A DNA stretch of 64,000 nt, from the NCBI GenBank assembly GCA_016208495.1, contig JACQXX010000060.1, forward strand, positions 1 to 64,000, written 5' to 3'. A program made the translations under genes and the position numbers. Shown here one piece after another: positions 52,480 through 61,133 of the stretch. Position 1 is the stretch's first letter; every line of letters starts with the position of its first letter. Origin of the DNA: Acidobacteriota bacterium. Its GTDB lineage: Bacteria; Acidobacteriota; Blastocatellia; Chloracidobacteriales; Chloracidobacteriaceae. Below the pieces are notes generated by a model that saw nothing but the letters and a program-made list of their open reading frames with translations, had not been told where the DNA came from and searched no databases.

Positions 52480-53541
52480 ATGAAAGTTGGAATCGTAGGC
52501 TTCGCTGGATCCGGCAAAACCACTATCTTCAATGCTCTGACAGGATTACGAGCTGAAGTTGGTGGGTATGGCGGAAAAGACAAAGCCAATTTAGGCATTA
52601 TTAAGGTGCCAGATGCCCGCATTGAGGCGCTGGCAGAGATTTATCACCCCAAGAAGAAAACCCTGGCGGAAATTTCCTTCATTGACGTGGCTGGCCCCGA
52701 AGCCACTGAAGAAAAAAGCAATACCGGGCTGGATTCAAAGATCGTCAACAATATGCGCGAAGTCGAAGCCCTGGTGCATGTTATCCGCGCCTTTGACAAT
52801 CCGGCCCTTGGTCAGACTCCAGATCCAGTCCGCGATATTGTCAATTTTGATTCGGAATTGATCCTGGCGGATTTGATCATCGTCGAAAACCGCCTCAACC
52901 GGATGAAAAAAGAAAAGGTCAATCCGAACGAAAAGGCACTGTTTGAGCAGTGCAAGGAAGCCCTCGAATCCGAAAAACCTCTTCGCAGCATTGAATTTGG
53001 CGAAGAAGACCTGCATCTGCTGTCAGGGTTTCGGTTTCTGTCCCAAAAACCCCTGTTGCTCTTACTCAATGTCAGCGAAGGCGATATTGCAGCCGGGACA
53101 CCGGAATCGGTTCAAACGGTGGCCACCGAACGCGGGCTGACTGTGATCACCATGTGCGGACTGGCCGAAATGGACATTGCGGAACTGGCGCCGGAAGAAC
53201 AGGCTGACTTTTTACAGGCCCTCGGCATTGCGGAACCCGCCCGTGATCGGTTTATCCGTGCGGCGTATGGAATGCTCGACTTGATCAGCTTCCTCACGGC
53301 TGGCGAAGATGAGTGCCGCGCCTGGACCATCCGCCGGGGAACCAAAGCTCAGCGCGCCGCCGGGAAAATCCACTCTGACATTGAGCGGGGTTTTATTCGG
53401 GCTGAAGTGGTTGCCTTTGATGACTTTATGCACTACAAAACCGAAGCCAAATGTAAAGAAGCCGGGAAACTCCGCCTCGAAGGCAAAGAGTATCTGGTGC
53501 AGGATGGCGACATCATGCATTTTCGATTTAATGTATCCTAA
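52480..53541 (+). CDS. YchF/OLA1-like P-loop NTPase, divergent
   Basis: A 353-residue cytosolic NTPase. The order is G domain, helical insert (about 130-200) and a C-terminal TGS-like domain (KIHSDIERGFIRAEVVAFDDF...GKEYLVQDGDIMHFRFNV), as in YchF. The P-loop is GFAGSGKTT, not the usual GLPNVGKST, and the DxAG motif is DVAGPE. LLLNVSE takes the place of the base-specificity loop, as in ATP-preferring YchF proteins. It is therefore a divergent branch of the family rather than the standard ychF. YchF proteins associate with ribosomes and stress responses. Confidence 0.85.
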   Translation: MKVGIVGFAGSGKTTIFNALTGLRAEVGGYGGKDKANLGIIKVPDARIEALAEIYHPKKKTLAEISFIDVAGPEATEEKSNTGLDSKIVNNMREVEALVHVIRAFDNPALGQTPDPVRDIVNFDSELILADLIIVENRLNRMKKEKVNPNEKALFEQCKEALESEKPLRSIEFGEEDLHLLSGFRFLSQKPLLLLLNVSEGDIAAGTPESVQTVATERGLTVITMCGLAEMDIAELAPEEQADFLQALGIAEPARDRFIRAAYGMLDLISFLTAGEDECRAWTIRRGTKAQRAAGKIHSDIERGFIRAEVVAFDDFMHYKTEAKCKEAGKLRLEGKEYLVQDGDIMHFRFNVS

Positions 53542-53645
53542 AACAGGGCTGAGGGCTTGGGACTGAAGACTTGCAAGCTCGGGGCTGAAGAAAATGGGTT
53601 TCATACCCCAAGCCCTCAACCCCAAGCCCTCAGCCCTGTTTTTTT
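53542..53645. terminator. Inverted heptad pair with T-run after the YchF-like gene
   Basis: AACAGGGCTGAGGGCTTGGG at 53542-53561 is exactly inverted at 53621-53640 and followed by TTTTT. The 20-bp stem has a 59-bp loop that contains further partial copies of the same heptads. The stem plus T-run could act as a factor-independent terminator for the gene that ends at 53541. It is also a member of the GGGCTGA repeat set. Confidence 0.5.
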
Positions 53646-53677
53646 CAGCCCAACCACAAAGCACCAAGGAAATGTTC

Positions 53678-54622
53678 ATGCCAGAAGTTGATCGAACAAT
53701 CGAAGAACCAATGACTTCACCGACTTCAGTCACCTCGCCTGCGGGTTCAGAATCCGGGGTATCTCAACCTGAACCATCCACCCAACCGGTGAACCCTGTT
53801 CTGAAAGCCATCCGTAGAGTCATCCATTTTTTCTTCGGCTTGCCGGAAAACCCACCGCCCCCTCACGTCAAAACGATCTATCGTGAATATGCTGAATCAA
53901 TTGTGGTCACAATTGTGATGGCAATGTTTGGGATCACATTTGTGGTGCGGTCGGTGAACGTTCCTACCGGGTCAATGGAAAACACAATCCACGCTGGTGA
54001 TTTTTTACTGGTGAACAAATTCATTTTCGGACCGGACGAAGGCAACCTGACCACCTCGAAAACCCCAATCAATTTCAACCTGGATGCAATCCTTCCCCAT
54101 CGGCCAATCCGACGAGGGGACATCATTGTTTTTAAATATCCACCGGATCCAACCCAAAATTATGTCAAACGGGTGATTGGCCTGCCGGGTGAAACGATTG
54201 AGATTCGAGGCAAACGCATCCTGATCAACAAACAGGAGCTTCCGGAATTGCAGACGCTGGTTGAGCAAGACCCAAATGACAAGGGCCGGCTCATCGAGCA
54301 GGCCACGGAACCCAACCCGGCAGCCCGCTACAAAGTCTTTTATGAAAGTGAGTTTGCCTATGAACTTGACCGGCAGGTCTTTGCCGTGGGCCAACCCTAC
54401 AAGATTCCGGAAAATTGCTACTTCGCCATGGGCGACAACCGGGACAACAGCCTTGATAGCCGGGTCTGGGGACCTGTCCCAAGGAACAACATCATCGGTC
54501 GGCCACTGTTTGCCTATGCTTCGGCCATTCCCAGCGAAGATAAAGATGGCAATCCACAGGTCACACTGGGCGATCTGGCCAAAAACCCTCGCTGGTACCG
54601 GGCAGGAACCGTCATTAAGTGA
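53678..54622 (+). CDS. lepB: Signal peptidase I
   Basis: LepB removes signal peptides from exported proteins at the inner membrane. The start is ATG 53678, seven bases after AAGGA; the open frame upstream translates repeat sequence. The 314 residues carry a disordered Pro/Ser/Thr N-terminus, one membrane helix (about 72-93), catalytic S99 in VPTGSM and general base K164 in NYVKRVIGLPGE. MGDNRDNSLDSRVWGPV is the fourth conserved box. The many exported proteins of this window are likely substrates. Confidence 0.95.
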   Translation: MPEVDRTIEEPMTSPTSVTSPAGSESGVSQPEPSTQPVNPVLKAIRRVIHFFFGLPENPPPPHVKTIYREYAESIVVTIVMAMFGITFVVRSVNVPTGSMENTIHAGDFLLVNKFIFGPDEGNLTTSKTPINFNLDAILPHRPIRRGDIIVFKYPPDPTQNYVKRVIGLPGETIEIRGKRILINKQELPELQTLVEQDPNDKGRLIEQATEPNPAARYKVFYESEFAYELDRQVFAVGQPYKIPENCYFAMGDNRDNSLDSRVWGPVPRNNIIGRPLFAYASAIPSEDKDGNPQVTLGDLAKNPRWYRAGTVIK

Positions 54623-54710
54623 TTAGCGCCTGGTTCTTGGTTCTTGGTGCTTAGTTCTTCTTCGAAAGTATTGATTTCTAACCACTAACCACTAACCACA
54701 TTCTTCATTC
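54623..54710. repeat. GTGGTTA-family element upstream of the PfkB gene
   Basis: Degenerate GTTCTTG units (54629-54660) lead into a spacer with GAAAGTATTGATTTCTAA and then ACTAACC heptads (54680-54699) and CATTCTTCATTC. The spacer matches that of 63793-63880. The left arm is degraded. Confidence 0.75.
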
Positions 54711-54742
54711 TGTTTTTATTCTTCATTCATCAGGTCTCATTT

Positions 54743-55669
54743 ATGTCACTTCTCGTCGTTGGTAGCGTAGCGTTTGACTACATCAAAACACCTTTTGGTG
54801 AACAGGATAATATTCTCGCTGGGGCTGCGACTTACTTTTCAATCGCAGCTTCTTTTTTTACTGACGTGCACGTGGTTGGCGTGGTTGGGGATGACTTCAC
54901 CCCTGAACACGAAACCATTTTTACCTCACGAGGGATTGATTTATCGCACCTGGAACGCAAAACCGGGGGCAAATCATTCCGGTGGGGTGGCGAATATGGG
55001 TTTGATTTCAATACCCGGACCACGCTTTTTACTGAACTCAACGTGTTTGCTGATTTTCAGCCGAAGCTTTCACCCCAGTTGTGCGAAACCCCAAATTTGT
55101 TCCTGGGGAACATCCATCCGGATTTGCAATTCGATGTCAGACAACAAAGCCAGGCCAGGCTGGTGGCCATGGACACGATGAATTTCTGGATTTCAGGCAC
55201 GAATGAAAGCCTTTTGCGCACCCTGAAAGGCATTGATTTGTTGATGATCAATGATGAAGAGGCGCGCCAACTGGCTGAAACTTCAAACATTATCCGTGCT
55301 GCCCACAAAATTATGGATATGGGGCCCAAGCGCCTGATTATCAAGCGCGGCGAATATGGTGCGGCACTCTTTGGTGAAGATAGCTATTTTGCGATTCCCG
55401 GCTATCCGCAACTTGAAGTCAATGACCCAACCGGTGCCGGTGATTCCTTCGCTGGAGGCGTGATGGGATATCTGGCCGCAACCGAAGCCACGATTGATGA
55501 TGACGAAGCTCTTCGCCGGGCCATGATTTACGGTTCGGTGATGGCGTCCTACACCATCGAAGCCTTTGGAACGGAGCGACTTCAGACCCTGACGCATCAG
55601 GAAATCAACGACCGCTTCCGCGAGTTCAAATACATCACCCACTTTGAAGAAAAGGCTCATGCGTTTTAG
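54743..55669 (+). CDS. PfkB-family sugar/nucleoside kinase
   Basis: A 308-residue ribokinase-fold kinase that phosphorylates a sugar or nucleoside with ATP in the cytosol. The C-terminal signature NDPTGAGDSFAGGVMGYL holds the anion hole and catalytic Asp. The N-terminal region GGAATYFSIAASFF-like (AGAATYFS) with preceding lid strands is typical. LIIKRGEYGA lies before the signature. It is followed closely by dapF after a repeat-filled gap. The substrate cannot be assigned; the group includes adenosine kinase-like and fructokinase-like members. Confidence 0.87.
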   Translation: MSLLVVGSVAFDYIKTPFGEQDNILAGAATYFSIAASFFTDVHVVGVVGDDFTPEHETIFTSRGIDLSHLERKTGGKSFRWGGEYGFDFNTRTTLFTELNVFADFQPKLSPQLCETPNLFLGNIHPDLQFDVRQQSQARLVAMDTMNFWISGTNESLLRTLKGIDLLMINDEEARQLAETSNIIRAAHKIMDMGPKRLIIKRGEYGAALFGEDSYFAIPGYPQLEVNDPTGAGDSFAGGVMGYLAATEATIDDDEALRRAMIYGSVMASYTIEAFGTERLQTLTHQEINDRFREFKYITHFEEKAHAF

Positions 55670-55775
55670 GGTTCAGGGTTTAAAAGGACAAAAGGGACGA
55701 AAGGGACATAAATTTCGAAAACCCGGAACCCGGAACCCGGAACCCGGAACCCGGAACCCCGAACCCCGAACCCTC
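55669..55775. repeat. GGAACCC heptad array before dapF
   Basis: After GGGTTCA/GGGTTTA and AAAGGGAC units come about eight heptads of GGAACCC or GAACCCC (55721-55773). The left GGGTTCAGGGTTT is the inverse of the right-hand AACCC-type units, so the block could pair with itself. It ends six bases before the dapF ATG. Confidence 0.85.
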
Positions 55776-55780
55776 ATGCT

Positions 55781-56635
55781 ATGCACTTCACCAAATTTCA
55801 CGGACAAGGAAATGATTTTCTCTTGCTGGAAGCCGCCGATTTTTCGGGCGCGGCGGCTTCGGTAGAGGCACAGGTCACACTGGTTCAGGCCATGTGCAAC
55901 CGGCACTACGGCGCCGGGGCAGATGGGTTGATTACTCTGGAACGCGACCTCACCGGTGCCGCTGATTTCAGAATGCAGTTATGGAATGCAGATGGCAGTC
56001 GTGCTGAGATGTCGGGCAACGGCGTGAGATGCGCGGCAGCCTATGCGTACTTTACCGACCAGTGGACAGCACCGGTCATGCGGATTGCAACCGATGCCGG
56101 TATCAAAACCATCCAGCATCAGGGGCGCAAAGGAAAAGAATTCCAGTTGGAAGTGGATATTGGCGTTCCCCGATTGCAAGCGGAGGAAATCCCGGTTTTA
56201 CTTGATTTGCCATCGCCGCTGGTTGAGATTCCAATTCAAGCAGGCAATCGGGAAATTTGTGCCACACTCACCTCAATGGGCAATCCGCATTGCTCGTTGT
56301 TTGTTGAAACCCTTGATTTCGCGGAAGTTTTGGAGCTTGGGCCACAACTGGAACGTCACCCGCTCTTTCCAGCTCGAACCAATGTTGAATTTATCCAGGT
56401 GATCTCACCTGACCGCCTGCGGGTTTTGTTTTGGGAACGCGGTGCCGGCCACACGCTTTCATCCGGCACTGGCTCTTGTGCATCATCAGTCGCGGCGATG
56501 CTGTGCGGCAAAGCTCACCGGAGCGTCACGGTTGAAACCGAAGCCGGGGAATTGCAGATTCGCTGGCCGGAAAACGGCTCGGTCGTGTTAACTGGGCCTG
56601 CTTGCTTTGTTTATCAAGGGGAGTTCGAACCTTAA
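55781..56635 (+). CDS. dapF: Diaminopimelate epimerase
   Basis: DapF converts LL-diaminopimelate to the meso form for lysine and peptidoglycan. The 284-residue length fits. The two catalytic cysteines are C84 in SGNGVRC and C233 in GTGSCASS. FTKFHGQGNDF, YGAGADGL and SMGNPHC are further family motifs. The start has no evident ribosome binding site, as it follows the heptad array directly. A SurA-like gene follows 36 bp later. Confidence 0.96.
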   Translation: MHFTKFHGQGNDFLLLEAADFSGAAASVEAQVTLVQAMCNRHYGAGADGLITLERDLTGAADFRMQLWNADGSRAEMSGNGVRCAAAYAYFTDQWTAPVMRIATDAGIKTIQHQGRKGKEFQLEVDIGVPRLQAEEIPVLLDLPSPLVEIPIQAGNREICATLTSMGNPHCSLFVETLDFAEVLELGPQLERHPLFPARTNVEFIQVISPDRLRVLFWERGAGHTLSSGTGSCASSVAAMLCGKAHRSVTVETEAGELQIRWPENGSVVLTGPACFVYQGEFEP

Positions 56636-56671
56636 AGCGGTGTCAAACCGCTGCACTCCAGGGCTTTATCT

Positions 56672-57409
56672 ATGATGCCTCTTCACCACTGGATCCGCCT
56701 GGGTTTGGCCTCGATGTGCCTGATGGTTACGGCATACCTGGGAGACCCAATTGTTGGGCAACAACCCTCTTTGGCCAAACCGCTTCCTCCACTGCCAGCC
56801 AATAGCCGGCTGGTTGACCAGTTGGTGGCGTCCGTCAACGGTGAAATCATTACCCAAAGTGATTTGGTTTGGCTGATTGGACTCAATCCCAAAGCCATCG
56901 TCACCAATATCGAAGAAGACCGCCTGCGCGAAGCCCTCTCCCGCAAAATTGATCAGGTCTTGCTTGATCAAGAAGCCCGCCAGCTTCCCAACGTTGTGAT
57001 TACCCCAACGGATATTCGGCAATATGAACGCCAACTGGTCACGCTTTTCGGCTCGGAAGTGCTCTTCCGGCAACGACTTGAGGCCATCGGATTGAATTCG
57101 GAAATGTTGTCTGAGCTTGTCCGGGCGCAGATTGAAATTGAGAAATACACCGACTTTCGGTTCCGGTCGTTTGTGCTGGTCACTGACGAGGAAATCAAAG
57201 CCGCATACACAGCCGAACGCGAACAATCAAAATCGAGCGGAACGGTACTCCCGGAAGACCCTTCAGAGGAAACCTACGACCGGCTTCAAAACCAGCTCCT
57301 GGAACGCAAAGTCCGCGAAGAAATCCAGTCCTGGCTAAAAACGGCCCGAACGCGGGCTGAAATTATCCCGCTGGCCCCATTTGCCCAGTCAGTTGTGGCA
57401 GGACAGTAA
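56672..57409 (+). CDS. SurA N-terminal-like periplasmic chaperone without PPIase domain
   Basis: A 245-residue exported protein with a signal peptide (GLASMCLMVTAYLG). From residue 45 the SurA N-terminal pattern appears: LVDQLVASVNGEIITQSDLVWL, then LREALSRKIDQVLLDQEA and a long helical region, ending with ERKVREEIQSWLKTARTRAEI. The parvulin domain of full SurA is missing. In SurA the N- and C-terminal helices form the chaperone module for outer-membrane proteins, so this may be a chaperone only. It might form an operon with dapF upstream. Confidence 0.85.
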   Translation: MMPLHHWIRLGLASMCLMVTAYLGDPIVGQQPSLAKPLPPLPANSRLVDQLVASVNGEIITQSDLVWLIGLNPKAIVTNIEEDRLREALSRKIDQVLLDQEARQLPNVVITPTDIRQYERQLVTLFGSEVLFRQRLEAIGLNSEMLSELVRAQIEIEKYTDFRFRSFVLVTDEEIKAAYTAEREQSKSSGTVLPEDPSEETYDRLQNQLLERKVREEIQSWLKTARTRAEIIPLAPFAQSVVAGQ

Positions 57410-57439
57410 GCAAAGGCCGAGGGCTGGAGGGAACAGCAG

Positions 57440-57590
57440 AAGCGCCAGGATAAGAAATCCCGTGTCCTTTCCGTTGGTATTGAATGATGCTCTTGTAGGG
57501 TTTGGATTTGATCCTGGCCGTGACCGTGGGCTTCGCACCACGGCTATTACACGACGACCCTCCGGGCCTCAAACCCTTATCCTGGCGCTT
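57440..57590. mobile_element. MITE-like repeat element, copy B, with 15-bp terminal inverted repeats
   Basis: AAGCGCCAGGATAAG at 57440-57454 is exactly inverted at 57576-57590, bounding a 151-bp element. Inside lies the segment shared with 36393-36510, including the hairpin CCGTGG-GCTTCGCA-CCACGG. No coding capacity is credible. No clear target duplication is seen. The rest of the 499-bp gap (57591-57908) contains short direct and inverted words but no gene I can support. Confidence 0.75.
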
Positions 57591-57908
57591 ATGGGTAGCA
57601 CCCATGCCCACTTGCGAAATTCAGGCAGTACGCTGAAGGAACCTGTGGTATGATCGCGCTTCAGTTTATCCAGTACCCCCAATCAAAAATCAGTTTGGTT
57701 TGATTCAGTCCGGTGACTGATCCTTTGTGACTGGAAACAGGTTGTTCCACTCATCAGGTATCAACCGCCACTCAGAGGTATCTTTTCAGAAGTTTCAAAC
57801 TCAAAACACTCCAGGTAATTTTTCACCTGGCAGACCGGGCAAGTTCCGCTTTTCTCACACCTTTATGCCTGCAGGGAACCAACCCGCACATCGGCACAGG
57901 ATTACGCT

Positions 57909-60020
57909 ATGGTGGACGAAACCTTGAGCCCTGTATCATTTACCAGTACTGCCGCAGCCCCTGGGTCCAATGAATACTCCCCGGAATTGGATCTCCTGGT
58001 ACGTCATTCAGACGAACGCATTGTCCGCTTTGATCGCCGCCGAATTGTGACCACGCTAATTCGCGAAACGGGCCTCAATCCTGAACTGGCAGACAAAATC
58101 AGTTATGAAATCCAGGCCATGCTGAGCCGGGCTGGCGTGACCAAAGTCAGTTCGTCCCTGATTCAAAGCCTGGTGGATGCCAGGTTGATTGAACATGGAC
58201 TGGAACGTGAATTTGTCGTCCATTCACGGTTGGGGATTCCCCGCTACGAACTGGACCAGATTATTCATCAATCAGCACGGGCTGAGCACACCCAACCGCT
58301 CGGCCCTGAAGGCACCAGCCTGCGACTCGCCGAAGCCATCAAACGCGAATATGCCATTTTATCGGTTTTTTCCGAGCCAGTGGCGAAAGCCCATTTGATT
58401 GGCGATATTTACATTCAGAATTTAGGTGGGGTTGACCGTCCGCGACTGCTGGTTCAATCGCTGGATTCCATCAAACGCTATGGCATTACCCTGCCTCAAT
58501 CATTTGCCAACTGGCGACCGGCACGCCACCCGGAAGTCCTGGTGGCGCACCTGGTTAAGTTTTCCGCCGCGCTCCAGGGCTACATCAACGGCCCCATCGA
58601 GTGGGATGCCGTCAATTACTGTTTGGCACCATATGTTGAGGACCTTGACGCCAAATCATTGAAACAACTGGCTCAGGGACTGCTCTTTGAACTTTCCTCA
58701 CCATCGGCGGCCCGCGGCGGGCAAATGCTCACCTGTACCCTCCACCTTGATTGGGAAGTGCCGCCTTACATGCGCGACCGGATTGCGATTGGCCCTGGCG
58801 GGGAAAGTACCGGGCGTTCGTACCGGGATTATTCGGAAGCCGCCCAAAAGCTCTTGCGCGCGATTTATGAAGCCTACCTCGAAGGCGACGGCCAAAAATT
58901 GCCATTCACCGGCGCGCAACTGGTGCTTCATATTGCCCAGCATTTCTCGGAAAGTATTGGATATAAAGGATTACTTGACACAGTGAGTCAGGTGGCAACC
59001 GGTCGCGGCGGCATTCACATTGTGTTTGATCGCAATGACACCCAGAGTTTTTATCGTCGGTATGGCGTGCCGCTCGAAGGAGCCCTCAGTCGAGCCGAAA
59101 CCACCGAATGGTGCACCGCGGTCTTTCAGGCTGTCGGAGTCAATCTGCCCCGAGCAGCCTATCGCGCCGGATCCACCAACCACCTCGCTATTTTCGAAGA
59201 ATTAACCCGATTGATGGATGTCGCCGCGCAGGCCCATCTCGAAAAACGGATTTTCCTTGAGAAATTGATGGCGCTTGGCGAGCAAGGACCACTGGCGCTC
59301 CTGGCGATGCGTCGTCAGGGCAATACATTTTTGCGGTTGACCCGAACAACTCACTGGCTGTGTCCAATTGGGTTAAATGAACTGGTCTGGGCGGTCACCG
59401 GGCAACAGCTCCACGAATCACAAGAGGCCCGCGAGTTCGGAAAACGAGTCATTGCCCACATTGCCGCCGAAACCGCGCGCCTGTCGTCACGGCATAAAAC
59501 CCGCTTCTTGCTGGCTGAATGCTCCGCCGAGGAAGCTCCTCATCGCCTGGCACAACTTGACCTGCAATTTTTCCCGGATGATTCAGCCGAGTTTGTCCAG
59601 GGACAGGTCCAAACAGGCGATGTGTTTTATTCCAACGGTGTGAAGCTGAATTCCAAAGTACCGCTTTCAGCGCTTGAAAGAGCCCAACTTGAAGGCTTTT
59701 TACACAACGATCAACTGGTCAATGCCACGAGCGAAATCTGGCTTGGCAGTAGACCAGTGGCCGCCAGTACCGTCGCCGTTTTTATCTCACAGGCATTTTA
59801 TCGTTCGCAGGCCAATGGTCTGGTCTTTGCCCCGGAATTTACGGCGTGTCTTGCCTGTGGTTCGGTAAGCTACGGATTGCACTCGCAATGCTCCAGTTGC
59901 GGTTCAGCCCACGTTGATGGCATCGCCCAGGCCGGCCTTTCTTATACTCGAACGTCCAGCATGTCAGAAAGCCAGATGATTGAATTGAAGAATCGCTACC
60001 GGGAGAGTCTCAGAGATTAA
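57909..60020 (+). CDS. Divergent anaerobic (class III) ribonucleotide reductase-like protein
   Basis: A 703-residue protein. An ATP-cone (about 30-125: RHSDERIVRFDRRRIVTTLIRETGL) is followed by an NrdD-like barrel. DIYIQNLGGVDRPRLLVQSL, NYCLAPYV, SAARGGQMLTCTLHLDWEVP, GGIHIVFDRND and LCPIGLNELVWAVTG match the order of class III reductases. The C-terminus keeps a zinc site (CLACG...CSSCG). The usual glycyl radical motif RVxGY is replaced by IAQAGLSYTRTSSMSES, so a radical Gly is uncertain. No nrdG activase lies nearby. It may be a true but divergent reductase or a relative with a new role. The start at ATG 57909 lacks a strong ribosome binding site. Confidence 0.75.
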   Translation: MVDETLSPVSFTSTAAAPGSNEYSPELDLLVRHSDERIVRFDRRRIVTTLIRETGLNPELADKISYEIQAMLSRAGVTKVSSSLIQSLVDARLIEHGLEREFVVHSRLGIPRYELDQIIHQSARAEHTQPLGPEGTSLRLAEAIKREYAILSVFSEPVAKAHLIGDIYIQNLGGVDRPRLLVQSLDSIKRYGITLPQSFANWRPARHPEVLVAHLVKFSAALQGYINGPIEWDAVNYCLAPYVEDLDAKSLKQLAQGLLFELSSPSAARGGQMLTCTLHLDWEVPPYMRDRIAIGPGGESTGRSYRDYSEAAQKLLRAIYEAYLEGDGQKLPFTGAQLVLHIAQHFSESIGYKGLLDTVSQVATGRGGIHIVFDRNDTQSFYRRYGVPLEGALSRAETTEWCTAVFQAVGVNLPRAAYRAGSTNHLAIFEELTRLMDVAAQAHLEKRIFLEKLMALGEQGPLALLAMRRQGNTFLRLTRTTHWLCPIGLNELVWAVTGQQLHESQEAREFGKRVIAHIAAETARLSSRHKTRFLLAECSAEEAPHRLAQLDLQFFPDDSAEFVQGQVQTGDVFYSNGVKLNSKVPLSALERAQLEGFLHNDQLVNATSEIWLGSRPVAASTVAVFISQAFYRSQANGLVFAPEFTACLACGSVSYGLHSQCSSCGSAHVDGIAQAGLSYTRTSSMSESQMIELKNRYRESLRD

Positions 60021-60030
60021 AATTCTTTGA

Positions 60031-60442
60031 GTCAGTCGTCAGTCGTCAGTCGTCAGTAGCCAGTAGTCAGTAGTCAGTCGTCAGTCGTCAGTCGTCAGTC
60101 GTCAGTCGTCAGTCGTCAGTAGTCAGTAGTCAGTAGTCAGTAGTCAGTAGTCAGTAGTCGAGTGTTGGGAATTGAGAGTTTTTGTCAAGTGGATTTAGTT
60201 CGATTTGAATCATTTAGGAACAATTCTTTTCAAGAATTCGACGGATTCAACGATCCGGGTTTTATCTACTGATGCCAGTTAAGGGTTGAAAAAATTGTTC
60301 GTTGAAAACAAAGGACTTATCAAAATCTCAAGTTTCAGACGTTCAATCTGCTGTCTGTAAGTTGTTGATTTTGAAGTCTCAATTTCAACCCTTAATTCGC
60401 ATTACTGACTACTGACTACTGACTCATCAACGACTGACTGGG
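60031..60442. repeat. GTCAGTC/GTCAGTA array element with nested insertion
   Basis: The left arm (60031-60160) mixes two heptad variants, GTCAGTC and GTCAGTA, in blocks. The spacer (60161-60265) is homologous to that of 51660-51765. The right inverted arm begins at 60266, is interrupted by a 131-bp insertion (60272-60402) and resumes to 60439. It ends about 10 bases before the CYTH gene. Confidence 0.93.
60272..60402. mobile_element. MITE-like element nested in a heptad element
   Basis: The ends are inverted over about 23 bp (ATGCCAGTTAAGGGTTGAAA at the left, complement of TTTCAACCCTTAATTCGCAT at the right, with a few mismatches). TACTG stands on both outer sides (60267-60271 and 60403-60407), as a 5-bp target duplication would. 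Because the target is itself a TACTGAC repeat, the duplication is suggestive only. Comparison with the uninterrupted copy at 51766 shows the insertion clearly. Confidence 0.75.
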
Positions 60443-60449
60443 AAAAACT

Positions 60450-61049
60450 ATGAACCTTGAAACCGAAGTCAAAGTCCGCGGACAAAACCCGGAAGAAACA
60501 CTCGCCCGGCTGGCTGAGCAAGGATTTGCAATCACCATCGTTCAACCCCGCCATTTTGAAGACAACTGGCTTTTGGATACCGCAACCTCGGATCTGCGCG
60601 CCAAACGTTCGGCACTAAGAATCCGGCTGGCGGAAGGCAAGACTATTGTCACCTATAAGGGCTTGCCACCAGCAGAGTTGCTTCAGGAAAAGTTAAAGGT
60701 GCGGGAAGAACTTGAAGTCGTGGTTGATGATGCAGAATTGATGGTCAAGATTTTTGAACGGCTTGGATTCCGATCCTTCTTTCGGTACCAGAAATATCGA
60801 ACGTCCTACGAAATCGAATCAGCGTCACTGGGAATTTCGCTGATTGCCACCTTTGATGAAACGCCGCTTGGTTTTTTTCTGGAGCTTGAAGGACAGGCCG
60901 ATGCGGTTCGCGCCACAATTGCCAGCCTTGGCTTTACACCGGAACACCTTTCAACGGACAGCTACATTGCCCTGCAAAGCGCCCATTGCACAGCACGAGG
61001 ATTGCCTCTGCAGGATATGGTTTTTGCTCTGAGTGAAGGAGTGAAATAG
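60450..61049 (+). CDS. CYTH domain protein (class IV adenylate cyclase/thiamine triphosphatase-like)
   Basis: A 199-residue triphosphate tunnel enzyme. The N-terminal ETEVKV (ExExK) motif is the family hallmark. Further charged strands line the tunnel: ALRIRLAEGKTIVTYKG, REELEVVV, RYQKYRTSYEI and FFLELEGQ. Members hydrolyse or cyclise nucleoside or inorganic triphosphates; the CyaB-type layout with YxxD-like end (TDSYIAL) fits. It is cytosolic. Which triphosphate it uses cannot be read from the sequence. Confidence 0.87.
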   Translation: MNLETEVKVRGQNPEETLARLAEQGFAITIVQPRHFEDNWLLDTATSDLRAKRSALRIRLAEGKTIVTYKGLPPAELLQEKLKVREELEVVVDDAELMVKIFERLGFRSFFRYQKYRTSYEIESASLGISLIATFDETPLGFFLELEGQADAVRATIASLGFTPEHLSTDSYIALQSAHCTARGLPLQDMVFALSEGVK

Positions 61050-61050
61050 T

Positions 61051-61133
61051 GAATAGCGAAATAGTAGGAAATACAGGATTTTAGGGATTGACAGACCAAA
61101 ACTGGAAACCAGGACTGAAGTATTTCGCTATTC
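61051..61133. repeat. Inverted GCGAAATA pair between convergent genes
   Basis: GAATAGCGAAATA at 61051-61063 is exactly inverted at 61121-61133. The pair fills the gap between two convergent genes and touches the SDR stop codon. The unit is related to the GCGAAAGA arrays at 4733-4910. Confidence 0.8.

Noticed and set aside
53594-53677. Longer start for LepB
   Set aside because: The added residues translate the GGGCTGA-type repeat. AAGGA before 53678 supports the shorter form.
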